Shown here: positions 23,196-35,643 of the stretch, in pieces
Position numbering within the stretch: position 1 is the first letter of the stretch
Layout of the letters: each line of letters opens with the position of its first letter
Assembly: GCA_946807835.1 (NCBI GenBank)
Contig: OX327699.1
Location: forward strand, 21,378,014-21,442,013
Origin: Ailanthus altissimus
Lineage: Eukaryota; Streptophyta; Magnoliopsida; Sapindales; Simaroubaceae
Direction: 5' to 3'
DNA length: 64,000 nucleotides
The notes under the pieces: generated by a model
Seen by the model: only the letters and a program-made list of their open reading frames with translations
Told to the model about the DNA's origin: nothing
Databases searched by the model: none
Program-made: the position numbers and the translations under genes

Positions 23196-25374
23196 TATGA
23201 TGAAGCAGATCTTACGACATTGAAGCCGCTACCACCAAAGGAAGTGAGTAAAGCAGAAAGTCCACTAGTTGAAGCCCCGCTAGCACCTATGCCAAGTCCA
23301 AGAAGATCAAGTGTGGTAGGCTTGCTTAAAAATAGAGACGATGGGTCCATCATGGCGTCGCTGAAACCAGAACTCAGTCCGAGCCCAAGACTAGCAGCTG
23401 CAGAGTTGGCGTTCTCTTGCTGATTATGACCATGAGCATCTTGACTAGAGGAAGATGACGACACTGCTAAGCCAAAGCCACGAAGGAATGATGGGCTTGA
23501 TGATGTTGCGCCAATTTGAGCTGCTTTTTGAAGCAATGCAGTTGCAGACATGGCGGGTTGTGGAGTTGGAGCATAGTGGACGTGGGATTGCTCAGGTTTA
23601 GTGAAGAGATTGTTTGAGAGATAGAGAGATGGGGAAAGAGTAAGGGATGTGGGTTCAATGCCAGAGGATGAGGGGCAATCAAAGCGAGCCAAGGCAGAGC
23701 TTTGATTGGAGAATGAAGAAGATGCTGCCGTTTGAGATGGTTGTGAGATTGCCGAGGATGAAAACACACTTGCAAAGACACTGGTGGTAGAAGTTGAGGC
23801 GCTTGTGGTTGTAGCCACTGGTCTTGGAGGGGATATGCCCATTGGATTCTCAGGCATTTCTGCAAGCGTTTGAACCAAAGGAAACAATTAGTAAACTAAA
23901 AGGAAACATGAAAAGATTATGCAACTGATTCATGATGAAAAAGAAAAAAAGAAATAAAACACCCACAGAAATATAGAGAAGAAAAAGGGCTTTTATTTTA
24001 GAGCACTTTTGCAAAGCCATAGATAAAAAGGAATAACTTCATGAACTGGAAAGCTTAACTAGTAAAAGCAGAAGCAATAATAACGGCGTTCTTTTCTCTC
24101 AAAAACATATTAACTTTTCTCGATCTTTGAGCTCATTGACTATGCAATCTATTTCACTATGTTTCAAAACTAAATTAAGAACCAAAGTATCTCTTTCTCT
24201 TTTCGTCTTTACCTACAACATTTGATACTTTGTCTTAACCTGATGATTACTCACGTTCACGGGAGCACAAGAAGAAGCGACAAAACAAAAGCGTATATCA
24301 CCTAATAGAGACTTTCATCGTTCTTGAATATAGCTTAAAGTCTTGGCCTTAATTTCAAGGCACAAAATAAACTAACATAATAAGTAAACTAACTGATTAG
24401 AAGAACACCTACCTGAACTCTGAATTGACAGACCAGGAGAGACCACGCCAGTTGACGGAGTCAACGGAGGCGAAGGCGGTGAAGAAGCAACAATAGTAGT
24501 CTTGGTGTTTGAGTTTCCTTCCGTAGGACTTGCAATCATTAAGGTTTGCGACCTCGCACTCTCCTCCGCCAACGCATCGCAAAACGCCCTGTGTGTTATA
24601 AAACTATCCCTCCTTTACCAAACAATAAACAAACAAACAAACACCACCATCACCACCAAAAGAAAACAAAACCCAAAAACCAACAAAAACAAAAACAAAA
24701 CAAAACCTAAGAAAATAACGTGTTTTTTTAATATATATTGAAACCTGGAAAAAATGGTGCCGCAATCGCATTTATACTCTCTTGTTCCGCATGTTTTCAT
24801 ATGAGCCTTCCAGTCAGACTGCACGGCGTATTTCTTTGAGCACCGTTCACACTTGTATTTCTTCTCCCCATGTTTTCGACTGAAATGCTTCTTGATACCA
24901 GTGAGGTCACCGAGAGCTCGAGCCGGGTTGTGGTGAACGCACGTGGGCTCAGGGCACACGTACACTTTCTTCCGGATTTCTTTGGCGTTTCGCTGTTTAA
25001 GCTTCCACGGCAAATTGTGGCCTCGTCGATGAAGCTGGAGATTCTGGTCGCGTTGAAACCCTTTGTTGCAGATCTCACACACGAACCGGTTCGTGGCTAA
25101 CAAAGTTTTCGGCGATAAAGCGATAACAATAGAATCTGGATCTGAAGAATCCAAAAAGGATACACTTTTAGACCACTACTGAGTTTGAAAATTTAATTAA
25201 AATTCTATTTTTGTTGAAGTTACCTGGCATTCCTGGGAGGTTACGCTTTTTCTTCTGTTGTGGCGGTGGAATCATCTGAAGCTGAGTAGCAGGAGATGAT
25301 ACGCTGGCTTCTCCAGTAGCTGTAGAAACTGTCATTGGTGAAGAATTTGCAATCTCCGTCATAGTATTTTCCAC
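23120..25374 (-). CDS. INDETERMINATE-domain (IDD) C2H2 zinc-finger transcription factor, IDD4/5-like
   Basis: Complete four-exon gene: 25224-25374, 24745-25141, 24413-24612, 23120-23859. All junctions are GT-AG and in frame; total 1488 nt, 495 residues. Residues about 43-48 hold the basic nuclear signal KKKRN followed by LPG. Exon 2 has finger 1 (FVCEICNKGF..LQLHRRGH), finger 2 (YVCPEPTCVHH..KHFSRKHGEKK) and the start of the C2HC fingers (YKCERCSKKYAVQSDWKAH, YKCDCGTIFSR). Exon 3 resumes with RDSFITHRAFCDALAEESAR, completing the ID domain. The C-terminal half is Ser/Thr/Ala-rich and holds TTLDLLGLGIGASG and SGLSALLTSFGG, like the conserved tail motif of IDD4/5/6. IDD proteins bind DNA in the nucleus and act with GRAS proteins such as SHR/SCR and DELLAs. 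The extreme C-terminus overlaps a tandem duplication. Family call is firm; subgroup is likely. Confidence 0.95.
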
Positions 25375-25870
25375 AGTAATTTCTATTTCTTCAACTAAAA
25401 GTTAAGCTCATATGTAGCTTTAAGCTTTTCGCTCCCTTAGCTCAAGAAAAGAAAATAGTTCAGGTTAACTAGGGTTTCGATTAGAAATAAATAAATAAAA
25501 CTAAGCTAAGCTAAGCTATTAAGCTAACATGGACAGGGAAATCTGGGCGATTTCTACCAACTACTGAGAGAATATTTGATCGGTTAAACGATCTTCGAAC
25601 ATAAACATACTAATTATTTTCTCCGAAAATATGCAATTTATAATAGAAATAGCTAATTTGTTGGGATTTTACAAAATCTTTTGGTTCCCTTCTGAACGAA
25701 GCCAAATGAAAGAGAGATTCAACTCAGCTGGCGAGTCATGAGCGAAGCAAGATGGACTCATTAGGCGGCGGTTTCATATCCAGAGAAAAAAGAAAAAGGT
25801 GAGATACAGACCATTGAACAAAGAGAGAGTAATGGCGATATTAATTTGAAGTATAAGGAGATATAAAAAA
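25375..25870 (-). promoter_or_regulatory. Probable 5'UTR and promoter of the IDD gene
   Basis: Non-coding region directly upstream of the IDD start codon. No unambiguous TATA box was assigned. A short repeat (c)taagctaagctaagctatt sits near 25502-25520. Confidence 0.4.
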
Positions 25871-28800
25871 ATGGTTAAAGCGGCGCCATTTAACCACGGT
25901 TCGAAGATTTAACCATGGTTAAGAGTAGTGGCTTCAGCTCCCACGAGGACCAAGAGTGTGCGCCTGCTCCGACTGGCTGCGTAAGCAAATCGGACCGTAC
26001 ACGTGTCAAGATAAGCGAGTCGCTGACATTTGTCGGGAGAATTCGGACTAGGCGGTGCTTGTCGTTTAGCTAAAAAGTTCAATATTTTTTTATCCACTTT
26101 CCATACTTTTTTGTGTTCTTACTGAAACACTATAAGCGAAAAGCCCTTTTTTTATACGCAGTTCTAAGACAAAAAAAAATCCATAACTGAAAATTCCAAT
26201 TGAAAATTCGAATTTTTTTTGCTAAATTAAATTACATTATTATGTAGTATTAAATAATTGGAATTTAAAAATATAAATATATATATTTACTCACACATAA
26301 TTTCACTCACTTACTCTTATAATTAAAAAATTAATTATAATTTCATTAAATAAGAAAATTTTATTTTATGAATATTATTAGAAAGTAGTATATTATTAAT
26401 AAATAATAAATTTAAATTTATTTCAAATTAAATAAATTATAATTATATTAATATGAAATAAATTTAAAAAATTAAGTTAAAAAATTATCTACTAAATTAT
26501 TTAAACAAATAAATTTAAAAAGCTTACACTTTAAAATAATAATAAAATAACTCAAAACTAAAATATATAAAAATTTAGTTAATTTAAATTTTTAAAGACT
26601 TGTATAATATATAAGAATAAATTTAGTGATTTATATAATGTGTAATAAAAAAATTTTGATTATATAATATATAACGTGTCATATATATTAATTTAATTAA
26701 TTTAATTTTTTAAGAACTTATATAATATATAAAAATAAATTTAACGACTTTTATGTAATGTGTAATTAATTTTTTTATTATATAATATATAATGTGTAAT
26801 GTAATATATAATATATAATAATTTAGTTAATTTAATTGTTTTAAAGACTTGTATAAAATTAAATTTAGTGTCTTATATAATGTATAATAAAAAAATATAT
26901 AAAATAAATTAAAATAATCTAATAAATTATTTGGACAAGTGAATTAAAAAAAAATTCACAATTTAAAATATAAAAAATTAAACTAGACAGAACTAGTTTC
27001 CAGTTCGATTTTTTCCTTTAATAATCCAATTCGATTTTACTTCTTTCAAAAATTAAATCAAATTATGTCCAACCTTAGTTCTAGCACTAGAAATTTTGGA
27101 AAGTTTTTGGTTTTTCTCGGTATGCAAGTAGCAAGACAATGTGTATTTTGGTCTCAAAGCCGAATATTTTGCTTCGACTAGTTTACGATCATGTGTTTTG
27201 TTTTTTAAGATAAAGTTTTAAATAATACTACACTTCTCTAATATTATTTTAAATTAATATATTAAGTAATTATTAAATAATAAATAATATTTTTATAAAT
27301 TATTGTTATTGTTATTTTATTATTCAACAATTGTTTGAAAAATTATTAAAAATAAAAAATTTGTTGACCTCAAAATTTTATAATTCGAGAGTCAACAAAT
27401 TAAATTTATTTTTTTAAAATAATTTGGCTTAAACTACAAAGATGTAATAAAAAATTGGATATCTCTCATTTTACGAATATTGCACTTGATAATAATCTTG
27501 CAATAAAAAAAAAAGACATAAAGTCCTGTAGAAAATTTTGTTAACGTATGCACTTCAATATTTAAATCAATAAAGTAAAAATAAAGAAAGAAAAATTAAG
27601 TAAGAGAAAATAAAAAAAAATCTCATGAATCTTTTGTTATGAGCTATTTATAATAATGGTTGAGGTGACGGTTGAGGTGATGATAATTTTGACGATGTAA
27701 TAATATTTATGTAATCTCTAGTATTGATTTCTTCATTTATTTATAAAATAAAGATAAAGGTTTACTCTCAGCTCTTATAATAATTTTTAATATAGTTTTT
27801 AAAATTTTGCTATTAAACTTTTTTAAAATTACCTTTGATTGTCTTATTTTGATTTATATCATAATTTTAGTCTTTTGTATTTAAGATTTTTTTTAAAATT
27901 TAATTTTATTTATAATTCTCTATATTTTTTTTAAGTTTAATTATTTTTAATATTTTTAAGGCGGTTATATCAAAATTTTGTTTTACTAAATACAAATATG
28001 AGTTATTTTTTCTTATTTAGAGTCGGGTTAAATAAGGTGATTGATATTTAATTATTATTGTGATTAATTTTAAAAATAATAAATTTGATTAAATAAAGTA
28101 ATTGAACTTCAACTATCATTCTAATTAGTTTAAACAAACATAATTTTTTTTTTAAGAATCTAATCGAATAAGTTTAATTTTAAAAAATAAATTTATTTTT
28201 TTATTTTAAATATTTTATCAAATAAAATAATTAATTTTGAATCATTGACCATCTTAGAAAATATATCATTAACTCACGTTGTATGGACTGACACTTATTT
28301 TTTTAGGTTTTGTTGATTGAAATTTTCTTTAAATTTTAACTGACTGAGGTCTTTATACTTTCCGAGAGAGGACTTTAAGGCTTGTTAGTCGAAATTTTAA
28401 AAAATATAATACTATTCTAATATTTTATGGCATTGTATACATAATACGAGTAATGCCGTCGAACCGATAAGGACGAAGAAGACAATTAAAACAAATCTTA
28501 CTATTTGTCCCAACGGCAGTGGCTTTAGCGTAATTATGTTAAAAAAAAAACCTTGCCCAATCTCATACTCCAGATATGAAGATAAAGCTGTTTTTCTTTA
28601 TTTGGCATGTTCCTCGTCAAAGTAAACAATTATACCTTCATATTGTTTTTTACCCTTTTCTTTACTTAAAATTTGTATTTTTGGTTTAATCTTAAGCTTT
28701 ATGTGCAAGAAACGTTGTTGGGAAGACAAATACGGTCAGTGGAGTGGCAGTTTCGTGAATCAAATGGTCATGTTGGGCTAATATTTTAGTAGTAGTATTC

Positions 28801-29735
28801 ATTGTCTCTATATAGGCTGTACGTTAGAGTACTGTACATGTGACAAATGGCCGCGGAGCTCTCCCGTGCTTACAGGCACGTCCTTGACTCGTCAGAAATA
28901 GCTATGAATTGAGTACGTGACCAATTGATTACTCTCGATGCTATCGCGAGCTTCAAAACCATCAACTTTTATGAGATTTCATCTCTTCCGTTAAATGAAG
29001 CAGTTGTATTCGAAGATACTCTAGTTTTGGCTTTCTTTTTAATATTTTTCTTAACTCGAAAAGATAAAAGACGCTTTTGTCTTTTACGCAGAGAGGCCAT
29101 ATGCTCAGCACGCAAAGGCAATCTTCTTTTCCCAAAAAAAAAAAGGAGGTAGCCTTGCAAGAACGATGACCAATCGCGACAGGGGTTTTTACGACCTTTC
29201 CATTTGTGTTGTATCATAGTCCAGGTCCCACACTTGGTCTGCGCTAACGTTCAAACTTGACGATTGCTGACCGTCAATAGCCGTTGGATCCCACCAACTA
29301 CTAGCTCTTCTGCTGACGTGGACGGTGTAGATGAATTTAGCCCCACTACCGTTTAATTATTTGGGTCACTTTTTAAATTTCTTAATTCGAAGACTCTCTC
29401 CCCAGGTTAATAATCGACAAATCATTAGAGCAATACAAAATTTGCATGTACATAGTCTCAAGTACACACTCGACCTTTTTCTTTTATAATGTTAGCCATT
29501 AGCGTATTAGTTAAAAACTTTACTTTATTTTATTGCGCGTTAAAACTTTTCATCCTTTTCATGTTTGGCCAAACCTTTATCGTTAAGCTGTTGACCCCAT
29601 ATAACGAGCTTATGATTATGACCGCATTTTCCTTCTCTGATAAGCATATAATGAACTTTGAGCTTATCTTTAGTCAATACTGCATTAAGAAAAAAAAAGT
29701 GGGGGATGGGCTATGACTACGAGATAATTGATAAA

Positions 29736-29766
<31 letters not shown>

Positions 29767-30394
29767 AATTGGGTCTAGTTCTTGAGCACATGATGGCTCT
29801 AGATTTGAACAAAAGTCAAGGAGCAAAGTATCAATAATGGCTTTGTTATTATGTTCAGAAAAAAGAGGTCCATATGTGGGAAAATGATCTGGCATTAGAA
29901 AATGTCTTCTTTAAACAGTAACTAGAAAAAGCACCAAAAGCATTTAAGCACTTTTCCACGTTATATGCTTGAAGCTAATAATAATAACATACCACTTTAT
30001 AAGAATAGGCTATGTGATCAGATTTCGTTTGTGTTCCGCCAATAAAATAGTTTTAAATAGCGGGAATTGGATAATGTATATCTTTTTTTTTTTTTTTGGC
30101 TGGACTAGATTTCTGTTTTGCACGTGATTTTGAGCACACTATTAATAATTAGGAAAAATAAAATATTTTTTTTTTCATATTTTTTACAGTGTATACGAAC
30201 AATTACAAAAGCATAGTTTGTGCCAATCACTTAACCTTTTGCTCAATTATCCATTAGATAACAACGCAGAAGTTTCATTTTAACCGATAATAGTGAGAGA
30301 ATATTACAAGAAAAAGAATCTGAAAATATGGGTGGAACAAAAATTTAAAAGGTAAAGGAGTGCAGATGTTAAAGTTGAAAAATATAGAGTAAAT
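25871..30394. other. Long AT-rich intergenic region, no gene found
   Basis: Long A/T runs, a 26575-26900 tandem repeat, and a (TA)n stretch at about 29738-29767. A less AT-rich patch at 28440-29350 has short open frames, but none shows protein-family motifs or exon structure. Confidence 0.6.
26575..26900. repeat. Imperfect AT-rich tandem repeat, ~120-bp period, three copies
   Basis: Each copy carries (a)tttagttaattta, then a(g/a)acttgtataa, then ataaatttag(t/c)g and ataatgtgtaat. Copies begin near 26575, 26691 and 26821; the last is partial. Confidence 0.65.
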
Positions 30395-30668
30395 AATATT
30401 TAGATTATGTGTTATAGTGAAAGTGATAATTTATTTATTTTATTTTTAAAATTATTTATTTTTATTTATTTTTTAGGTTAAATTTGATAGAATTATTTTT
30501 TTATATTATCAATTGGTATTATTGATAATTTTTACTTTTATTTAATTTAAAAAATTAGTAATTCTATCAAATTTAATAAAAAAAATTTAAAAAAAAATAA
30601 AATTTGATAAATTTAAAAACATGATAGAGAAATTGTCATTTCACTATAATATGTGATCTAAATATCAA
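30395..30668. mobile_element. Palindromic MITE (~274 bp)
   Basis: The left arm from ATATTTAGATTATGTGTTAT at about 30397 is complementary to the right arm ending ATAATATGTGATCTAAATAT at about 30666. Complementarity runs inward (TATAGTGAAA..., TTTGATAGAATTA against TAATTCTATCAAA), so almost the whole element can fold into one hairpin. The exact target duplication is unclear. Confidence 0.75.
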
Positions 30669-32037
30669 TTTTTTTAAAAATATATTATATTATAATTTAA
30701 TTATGTTAAAATTTAGTGTCAAACTTAAAATTTTAAAAAAATTTAATCACAAAAATATTTATTTTATAAAATAAAAATTATTAAAATTTTAAAAAAATTT
30801 AGGGCGGCCCGCCCCCCCTAAGCCCCACATAGCCCCTGTTTGATACTGAAAGATGGATAATAAGTGTTGCTATTTTTTTATAATTTCTTTGTTTTTTGAA
30901 TATTTAGTTATGTTTGTTTCTAAAATTAAGAAAGAGATGTTTGTGTTCATTAAAAGAAAAGAAGGAAAAAGTAAAGACAAGACTAATGTTAAATTTGTTT
31001 TTCACCATAACGTTGTGACTGGTTTGGAGTGGGATTTGATTATTACAAAACTCAATCATGAAGCAATCTAACTTTTGACAAGTTTCGAACACAAGAGAAA
31101 CTAAGATACTTTATAGCCAGCCACTTTCATACTCATTCTCCAGTTGTAGCTGTACTATGGATATACAGCTGTAAGGTAATGAGAAATGCAAAACGATGAA
31201 CGCAACGTCGAAAGAACAAAATTGAGTGACAAATGCCCCGGGAGTAATCATAGCCAATTTGATTATCGTCGTAGCTGCTTTTTCCTTTTCTAATTCTACT
31301 CCAGTACCCAGCAAACAAAAGTCCACGACGAATCTTGAGAGGCAAACACTGTCGTTCCCCCTCCAATTTCTATTTTCAAAAGTGAGTTTCATTAGAGCCA
31401 AAGCCAACGTTGCTATTATGATCCACACAGTTTGTGGGGTAGTATATTGAATTATGATGCAAGGGTAAATCTTAAATTAAAGAGTCACATTACTATCACC
31501 ATTTGCGTAACACCACTCAGTCTACAATGTAGGAGACGAGATAGAGGACCAATTGTCAAAAACGGAACCTGGTTAGTACCACTATGTTTGGTCAATTAGA
31601 AAGATTGCTTTTCTCGTCGCCATGTGCCAGAGACCGCACTATTAAACTACCTATGCTATTACATCGAGGACAGTGACTGTTCACCTTTTCTGTCTGACTA
31701 AGAACTTGTTGATTCTCACATTTCTTTTTTCGTAAATGAGAAAATATATTAGCAACAATTTCAATGCTTATTCAGGAAGGAAAGAGGAAAAATCATATTT
31801 GGTTATAACTTATAAAGCTGAGTCAGATTGTCTCTCGAACGAGGAGGATATTAGAATTGTTAATTTGTTAATTCGAACCTAGTCAATAAATCTTGGAATC
31901 CGAGTCCTGCTGAGTCAGATAATTTTTAAAGTCACAGGCAGCCATTGAGAAGAAATGAATAGAAAAATCCCAAGTTGGAATGGAACTCCGTCAAAAGATT
32001 CGTCCGACATATTCTCTATTAAAATGGCTTGTAATTG
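30669..32037. other. Intergenic, no gene assigned
   Basis: A 105-codon open frame on the minus strand (31111-31428) has hydrophobic stretches but no recognisable family, and it overlaps a plus-strand frame. I do not call either. The region includes a poly-C tract at about 30810-30820. Confidence 0.5.
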
Positions 32038-32592
32038 TTGATAATTCTGGGAAGACTACGATTGTTTTGAAGATTAATGGAGAAGGCACCAGTATTATTA
32101 GTCCCGCACTCGGCTTCAACATTAAGACCATCACTTACCAAAAGAAAGTTTTGTATTCAGATCCATTTAACAAAGTATCTTTTTTGTTGGTGGGTGCTCT
32201 ATGTTTCAAAGTGGAAATTCTTCATTCAGTTAATAAGGATCTTTCTTTTTTTGTTTTACCAAACCTAATGTTTTCAAACTTAGCTGAAATGAATTTGCTA
32301 GCAATATAAAGGTAAAATTTTATTGGGTTTTTACATGGTGATTAAAATTTGCCTAAAGGAGAATTTGAAGTCTTTGAATAGTGTTTACTGCAGTTGATAA
32401 TAGTTTCATTTCCATATGGATTTTGACAGCTACGCTCTAAATATATGGGATGTCGGGGGCCAAAGGACTATAAGATCACATTGGAGAAACTACTTTGATC
32501 AAACTGATGGTTTGGTTTGGGCGGTAGATAGTTCTGATCTTAGAAGGTTAGATGATTGCAAAATGGGGCTCGACAATCTTTTAAAGGAAGAG
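32038..32592 (+). pseudogene. ARL2/TITAN5 (ADP-ribosylation factor-like 2) gene fragment, left copy
   Basis: Contains only the equivalents of exons 2 and 3 of the plant ARL2 small GTPase gene. Exon 2 (32038-32143): [18 protein letters not shown] (P-loop region, normally GLDNSGKTT) and ALGFNIKTITYQK (switch I). Exon 3 (32430-32592): [20 protein letters not shown] (switch II, WDVGGQ) through TDGLVWAVDSSDLRRLDDCK to KEE, with a normal GT after it. Exon 1 is absent, and homology to the right-hand copy begins abruptly at 32038. The donor after exon 2 reads GA where the other copy has GT. No exons for the NKQD guanine-specificity motif or the C-terminus follow. A dead fragment. Confidence 0.85.
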
Positions 32593-32830
32593 GTATTTGC
32601 CATGTTTCGGTTATTGATTAAAAATAATGTTACTTAGTATGTTTAGTTAGTGTTGTTTAACAGATTTAGTTTGAAAAAATTTAGGATACATCTTGGTGGA
32701 GCAAAAAAGATCATGAAACTTCTTGTCGGGCATTTAAAATGTGGTTCAAGTATTTATTGGCAGGAATACAACTTATACGGAGATATCACTGTAATTTTAG
32801 CATAGTCAAGAATGTTGTCTTCTTACTAAT

Positions 32831-34699
32831 TGGAAGTTAGGTTTCCATTTGACCTTCTAATTATAAGTTCAAATTGTGTGTTCTAAAGAGAGGTTAAAAA
32901 AAAATTAGTTCAAATTGTGTGTTCTAAAGAGAGGTTAAAAAAAATTTAATGAGAGAGAGATTTTTAAGAATAAATTGATATATCATTAATTTACACCAAC
33001 TTTTTATAGTGAGGGAAGAGCTTTTAGGTTAAAGAATTTACAACAATGTCAATTGATAGGCTTTTTATATTTTTAATGAGCTTTTTATAAAAGAGTCACT
33101 TTTTATGATATCTACATTTATTTTTATTTTTAAATAGTCTATTTCGCAAAAATTGTGAAATAAGCTTAGTACAATGGTTTAGAGTTTTAATTATAATCAT
33201 ATTTTTTTAAAGTGTCTTGGTTTGATTAATTTGTTTGTCTTCTCTAATTTGTCTTTTTCGTTCTCGTAGCATTGAGTTCTTGGCGACTAGTTGGTGGCGC
33301 TTTATCTTGAATCACAACTCGCTGCTAATAGAAGGATGCTTGATTGAAAGATAGAGATCGAAAAGTTGCGGAACTTGAACATGAACTTGCATCTGTTCAG
33401 CTCAACATTAATTAAAAGGATATTTTGTTGGAAAAAAAATAATATCTAGCGGAGAGTTCGACTGCTAATTTATTACGGAAGTCGGTTACTTATTGCTTCT
33501 CTTTGCTATTTTGGTAAGACGAAAAACTTGTTGATGATTTAGTAATTTTGTTAATTTATTGATCTTACTGTCAAAGATTCTAAGCCTATCGGGAGTTGAG
33601 AAAAGATAACAGATTTTTAAATCAAATCTTTTGAAGTCGTAACAACGCTATAATAAACTTTTTAGTAAGAAAAGAGTTCAGTCTCATTACGTGAAAGATT
33701 TCCTTATAGGAAGGTTGATTGGCACCAGTGCTTTGCACTTGTCTTCTTTGCAAATTCTACTAGTTTTTATTGATCTTCATAGATTTTTCATTTGTTTCCT
33801 CTTTCTGTATTTTTTAATTTCAAACTTTGTTACTTCTAAGTTCGTTAGTACTCCTTTCAACGAGTAAATATTTACTTTAATTGATGAACATGTTTTAAAT
33901 TTTTTTTTTTTAATGTTGTACTTATTAGTTTATTTTAAGGCATATTATGTGGTATGCATTTAGAATGTATTTGAATAATTTTACTCTTGACCCGACGAGA
34001 GTACACTTTAGAGATATATTAAAATGTGTTGGGTGACTTTATATTTATCCTAATAAAAATATAATTAATGTATGTTGAATATTATTTTTTGAATTTTTTT
34101 AGATGTCTAATATGTGTAACCATCTTTTCCTTTTTAGAAAGTACTCGAAGAGTTTTCTTTACTCTTTAGTTAATTTTTTTCTTCTCTTCTTCTATCTTTT
34201 TGTAGAGAGATATATATTTTCCTTTAAGATATGCATGCTAAGCATATTTTTTTTGTAGTTTTTGATATTGGATGAATACGATTTGATATTCTTTCGTCAA
34301 CTGTTATATTTGAGATTCAAATTGTATTATAAGTGCAAGTGAATAATGATTATTTTTCATTCCTCATTTTCATCGTGTGATATGAGTACTCTTTTTTTTT
34401 GTTTATGCAACTTATTTAGTCACTATTTATTAAATTTAATTATATAAATATTTATTTTTTTAAATGTACGATATGTATATCTCATTTTCAATTGTGCACG
34501 TATTTAATTTTGACCACTTACTGTTGGTCAGATTTCTCAAGAAAAATTCAACCAGAAGACTCGGGTAAAAGCTGAAGAAAAAATCTTCAAAATGCTGCAA
34601 ACAATCTAAATCAGCATCGTAAAGTCCAGTTGTAAATATACAATATGAAAAACCCTTTCTAAGCTGGAAAAGAGCTTATTGCTGCCAGAAAAACATACA
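32831..34699. other. Spacer between the ARL2 inverted arms
   Basis: AT-rich. Holds a 41-bp tandem duplication (gttcaaattgtgtgttctaa..., starts 32867 and 32908). A coding-like stretch near 33360-33430 reads KVAELEHELASVQLN in one frame, a coiled-coil-like fragment, perhaps from a transposon gag, but it is too short to name. Confidence 0.5.
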
Positions 34700-34930
34700 T
34701 TAGAAAGAAAACATTCTTAACTATGCTAAAGTTACAGCCATATCTCCATATAAGTTGTATTCCTGCCAATAAATACTTGAACCACATTTTAAATGCCAGA
34801 CAAGAAGTTTCAGGATCTTTTTTGCTCCACCAAGAAGTATCCTAGATTTTTTTCAAACTAAATCTGTTAAGCAACACTAACTAAATATACCAAGTAATAT
34901 TTAAATCAAAAACTGAAACATGGAAAATAC

Positions 34931-35643
34931 CTCTTCCATTAAAAGATTGTCAAGCTCCATTTTGCAATCATCTAACCTTCTAGATCAGAACTATCTACCA
35001 CCCAAACCAAACCATCAGTTTGCTCAAAGTAGTTTCTCCAATATGATCTTATAGTCCTTTGGCCCCCAACATCCCACATATTTAGAATATACCTGTCAAA
35101 ATTCATATGATATGGAAATGAAACTATTCTCAATTGCAGTAAACACTCTTTAAAGACTTCAAATTCTCATTTAGGCAAATTTTAATCACCATGTAAAAAA
35201 ACCAATAAATTGTTACCTTATATTGCTAACAAATTCATTTCAGCTAAGTTTGAAAACATTATGTTTGGTAAAACAAAAAAAGAAAGATCCTCATTAACTG
35301 AATGAAGAATCGCCACTTTGAAACATAGAGCACCCACCAACACAAAATATACTTTGTTGAAGTGGATCTGAATACAAAACTTACTTTTGGTAAGTGATGT
35401 TTTTAATGTTGAAGCCAAGTGTGGGACTAATAACGCTAGTGTCTTCTCCATTAATCTTCAAAACAATCGTAGTCTTCCCAGAATTATCAAGACCCCTGCA
35501 CAACAAATAAAAATTAACAATTCCGCAGTCTTACACATGAAAATGGACAAAATCTTGGGTGGGTAATTAATTGCATACACCATGAGAATACGCATTTCCT
35601 TCTCTTTCTTCTTGATCTTCCGTATGATGCTGAGAAGCCCCAT
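34931..35643 (-). pseudogene. ARL2/TITAN5 gene fragment, right copy (exons 1-3 only)
   Basis: Exons 35579-35643, 35385-35495 and 34931-35092, with GT-AG junctions. Exon 1: MGLLSIIRKIKKKEKEMRIL (start 35643). Exon 2: [20 protein letters not shown] and [14 protein letters not shown]. Exon 3: [20 protein letters not shown] and [14 protein letters not shown] missing T (GATCTAGAAGG at about 34980, where the left copy has GATCTTAGAAGG) shifts the frame right after DSSDL. The remaining exons (NKQD motif, SAxTGEG, C-terminus) are not found downstream, where the sequence runs into the inverted-repeat border. Plant ARL2 (TITAN5) is a small GTPase acting with tubulin-folding cofactors. This copy keeps the P-loop and switches but cannot make a full GTPase (about 185 residues expected). 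Confidence 0.85.

Larger units (their letters stand above)
32038..35494. repeat. Large inverted repeat carrying two ARL2 fragments (arms ~0.8 kb, spacer ~1.9 kb)
   Basis: Left arm about 32038-32830, right arm about 34700-35494. Exons, the intron between them and about 200 bases after exon 3 match in opposite orientation, at roughly nine bases in ten by eye. Shared intron landmarks include GGTGGGTGCTCTATGTTTCA, TTCATTCAGTTAAT and AGCTGAAATGAATTTG. The spacer 32831-34699 has no recognised gene. Confidence 0.85.

Noticed and set aside
23467..23865. 132-codon minus-strand frame overlapping the IDD last exon
   Set aside because: Out-of-frame shadow; the 23120-23859 frame joins correctly to upstream IDD exons and carries family motifs.
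28925..29217. Overlapping 75- and 82-codon frames on opposite strands
   Set aside because: Lysine/phenylalanine-rich shadows of a low-complexity tract; no homology recognised.
31111..31428. 105-codon minus-strand frame with hydrophobic segments
   Set aside because: Not recognised, no splice or promoter signals, and open frames overlap on the other strand; mentioned only as part of the intergenic region.
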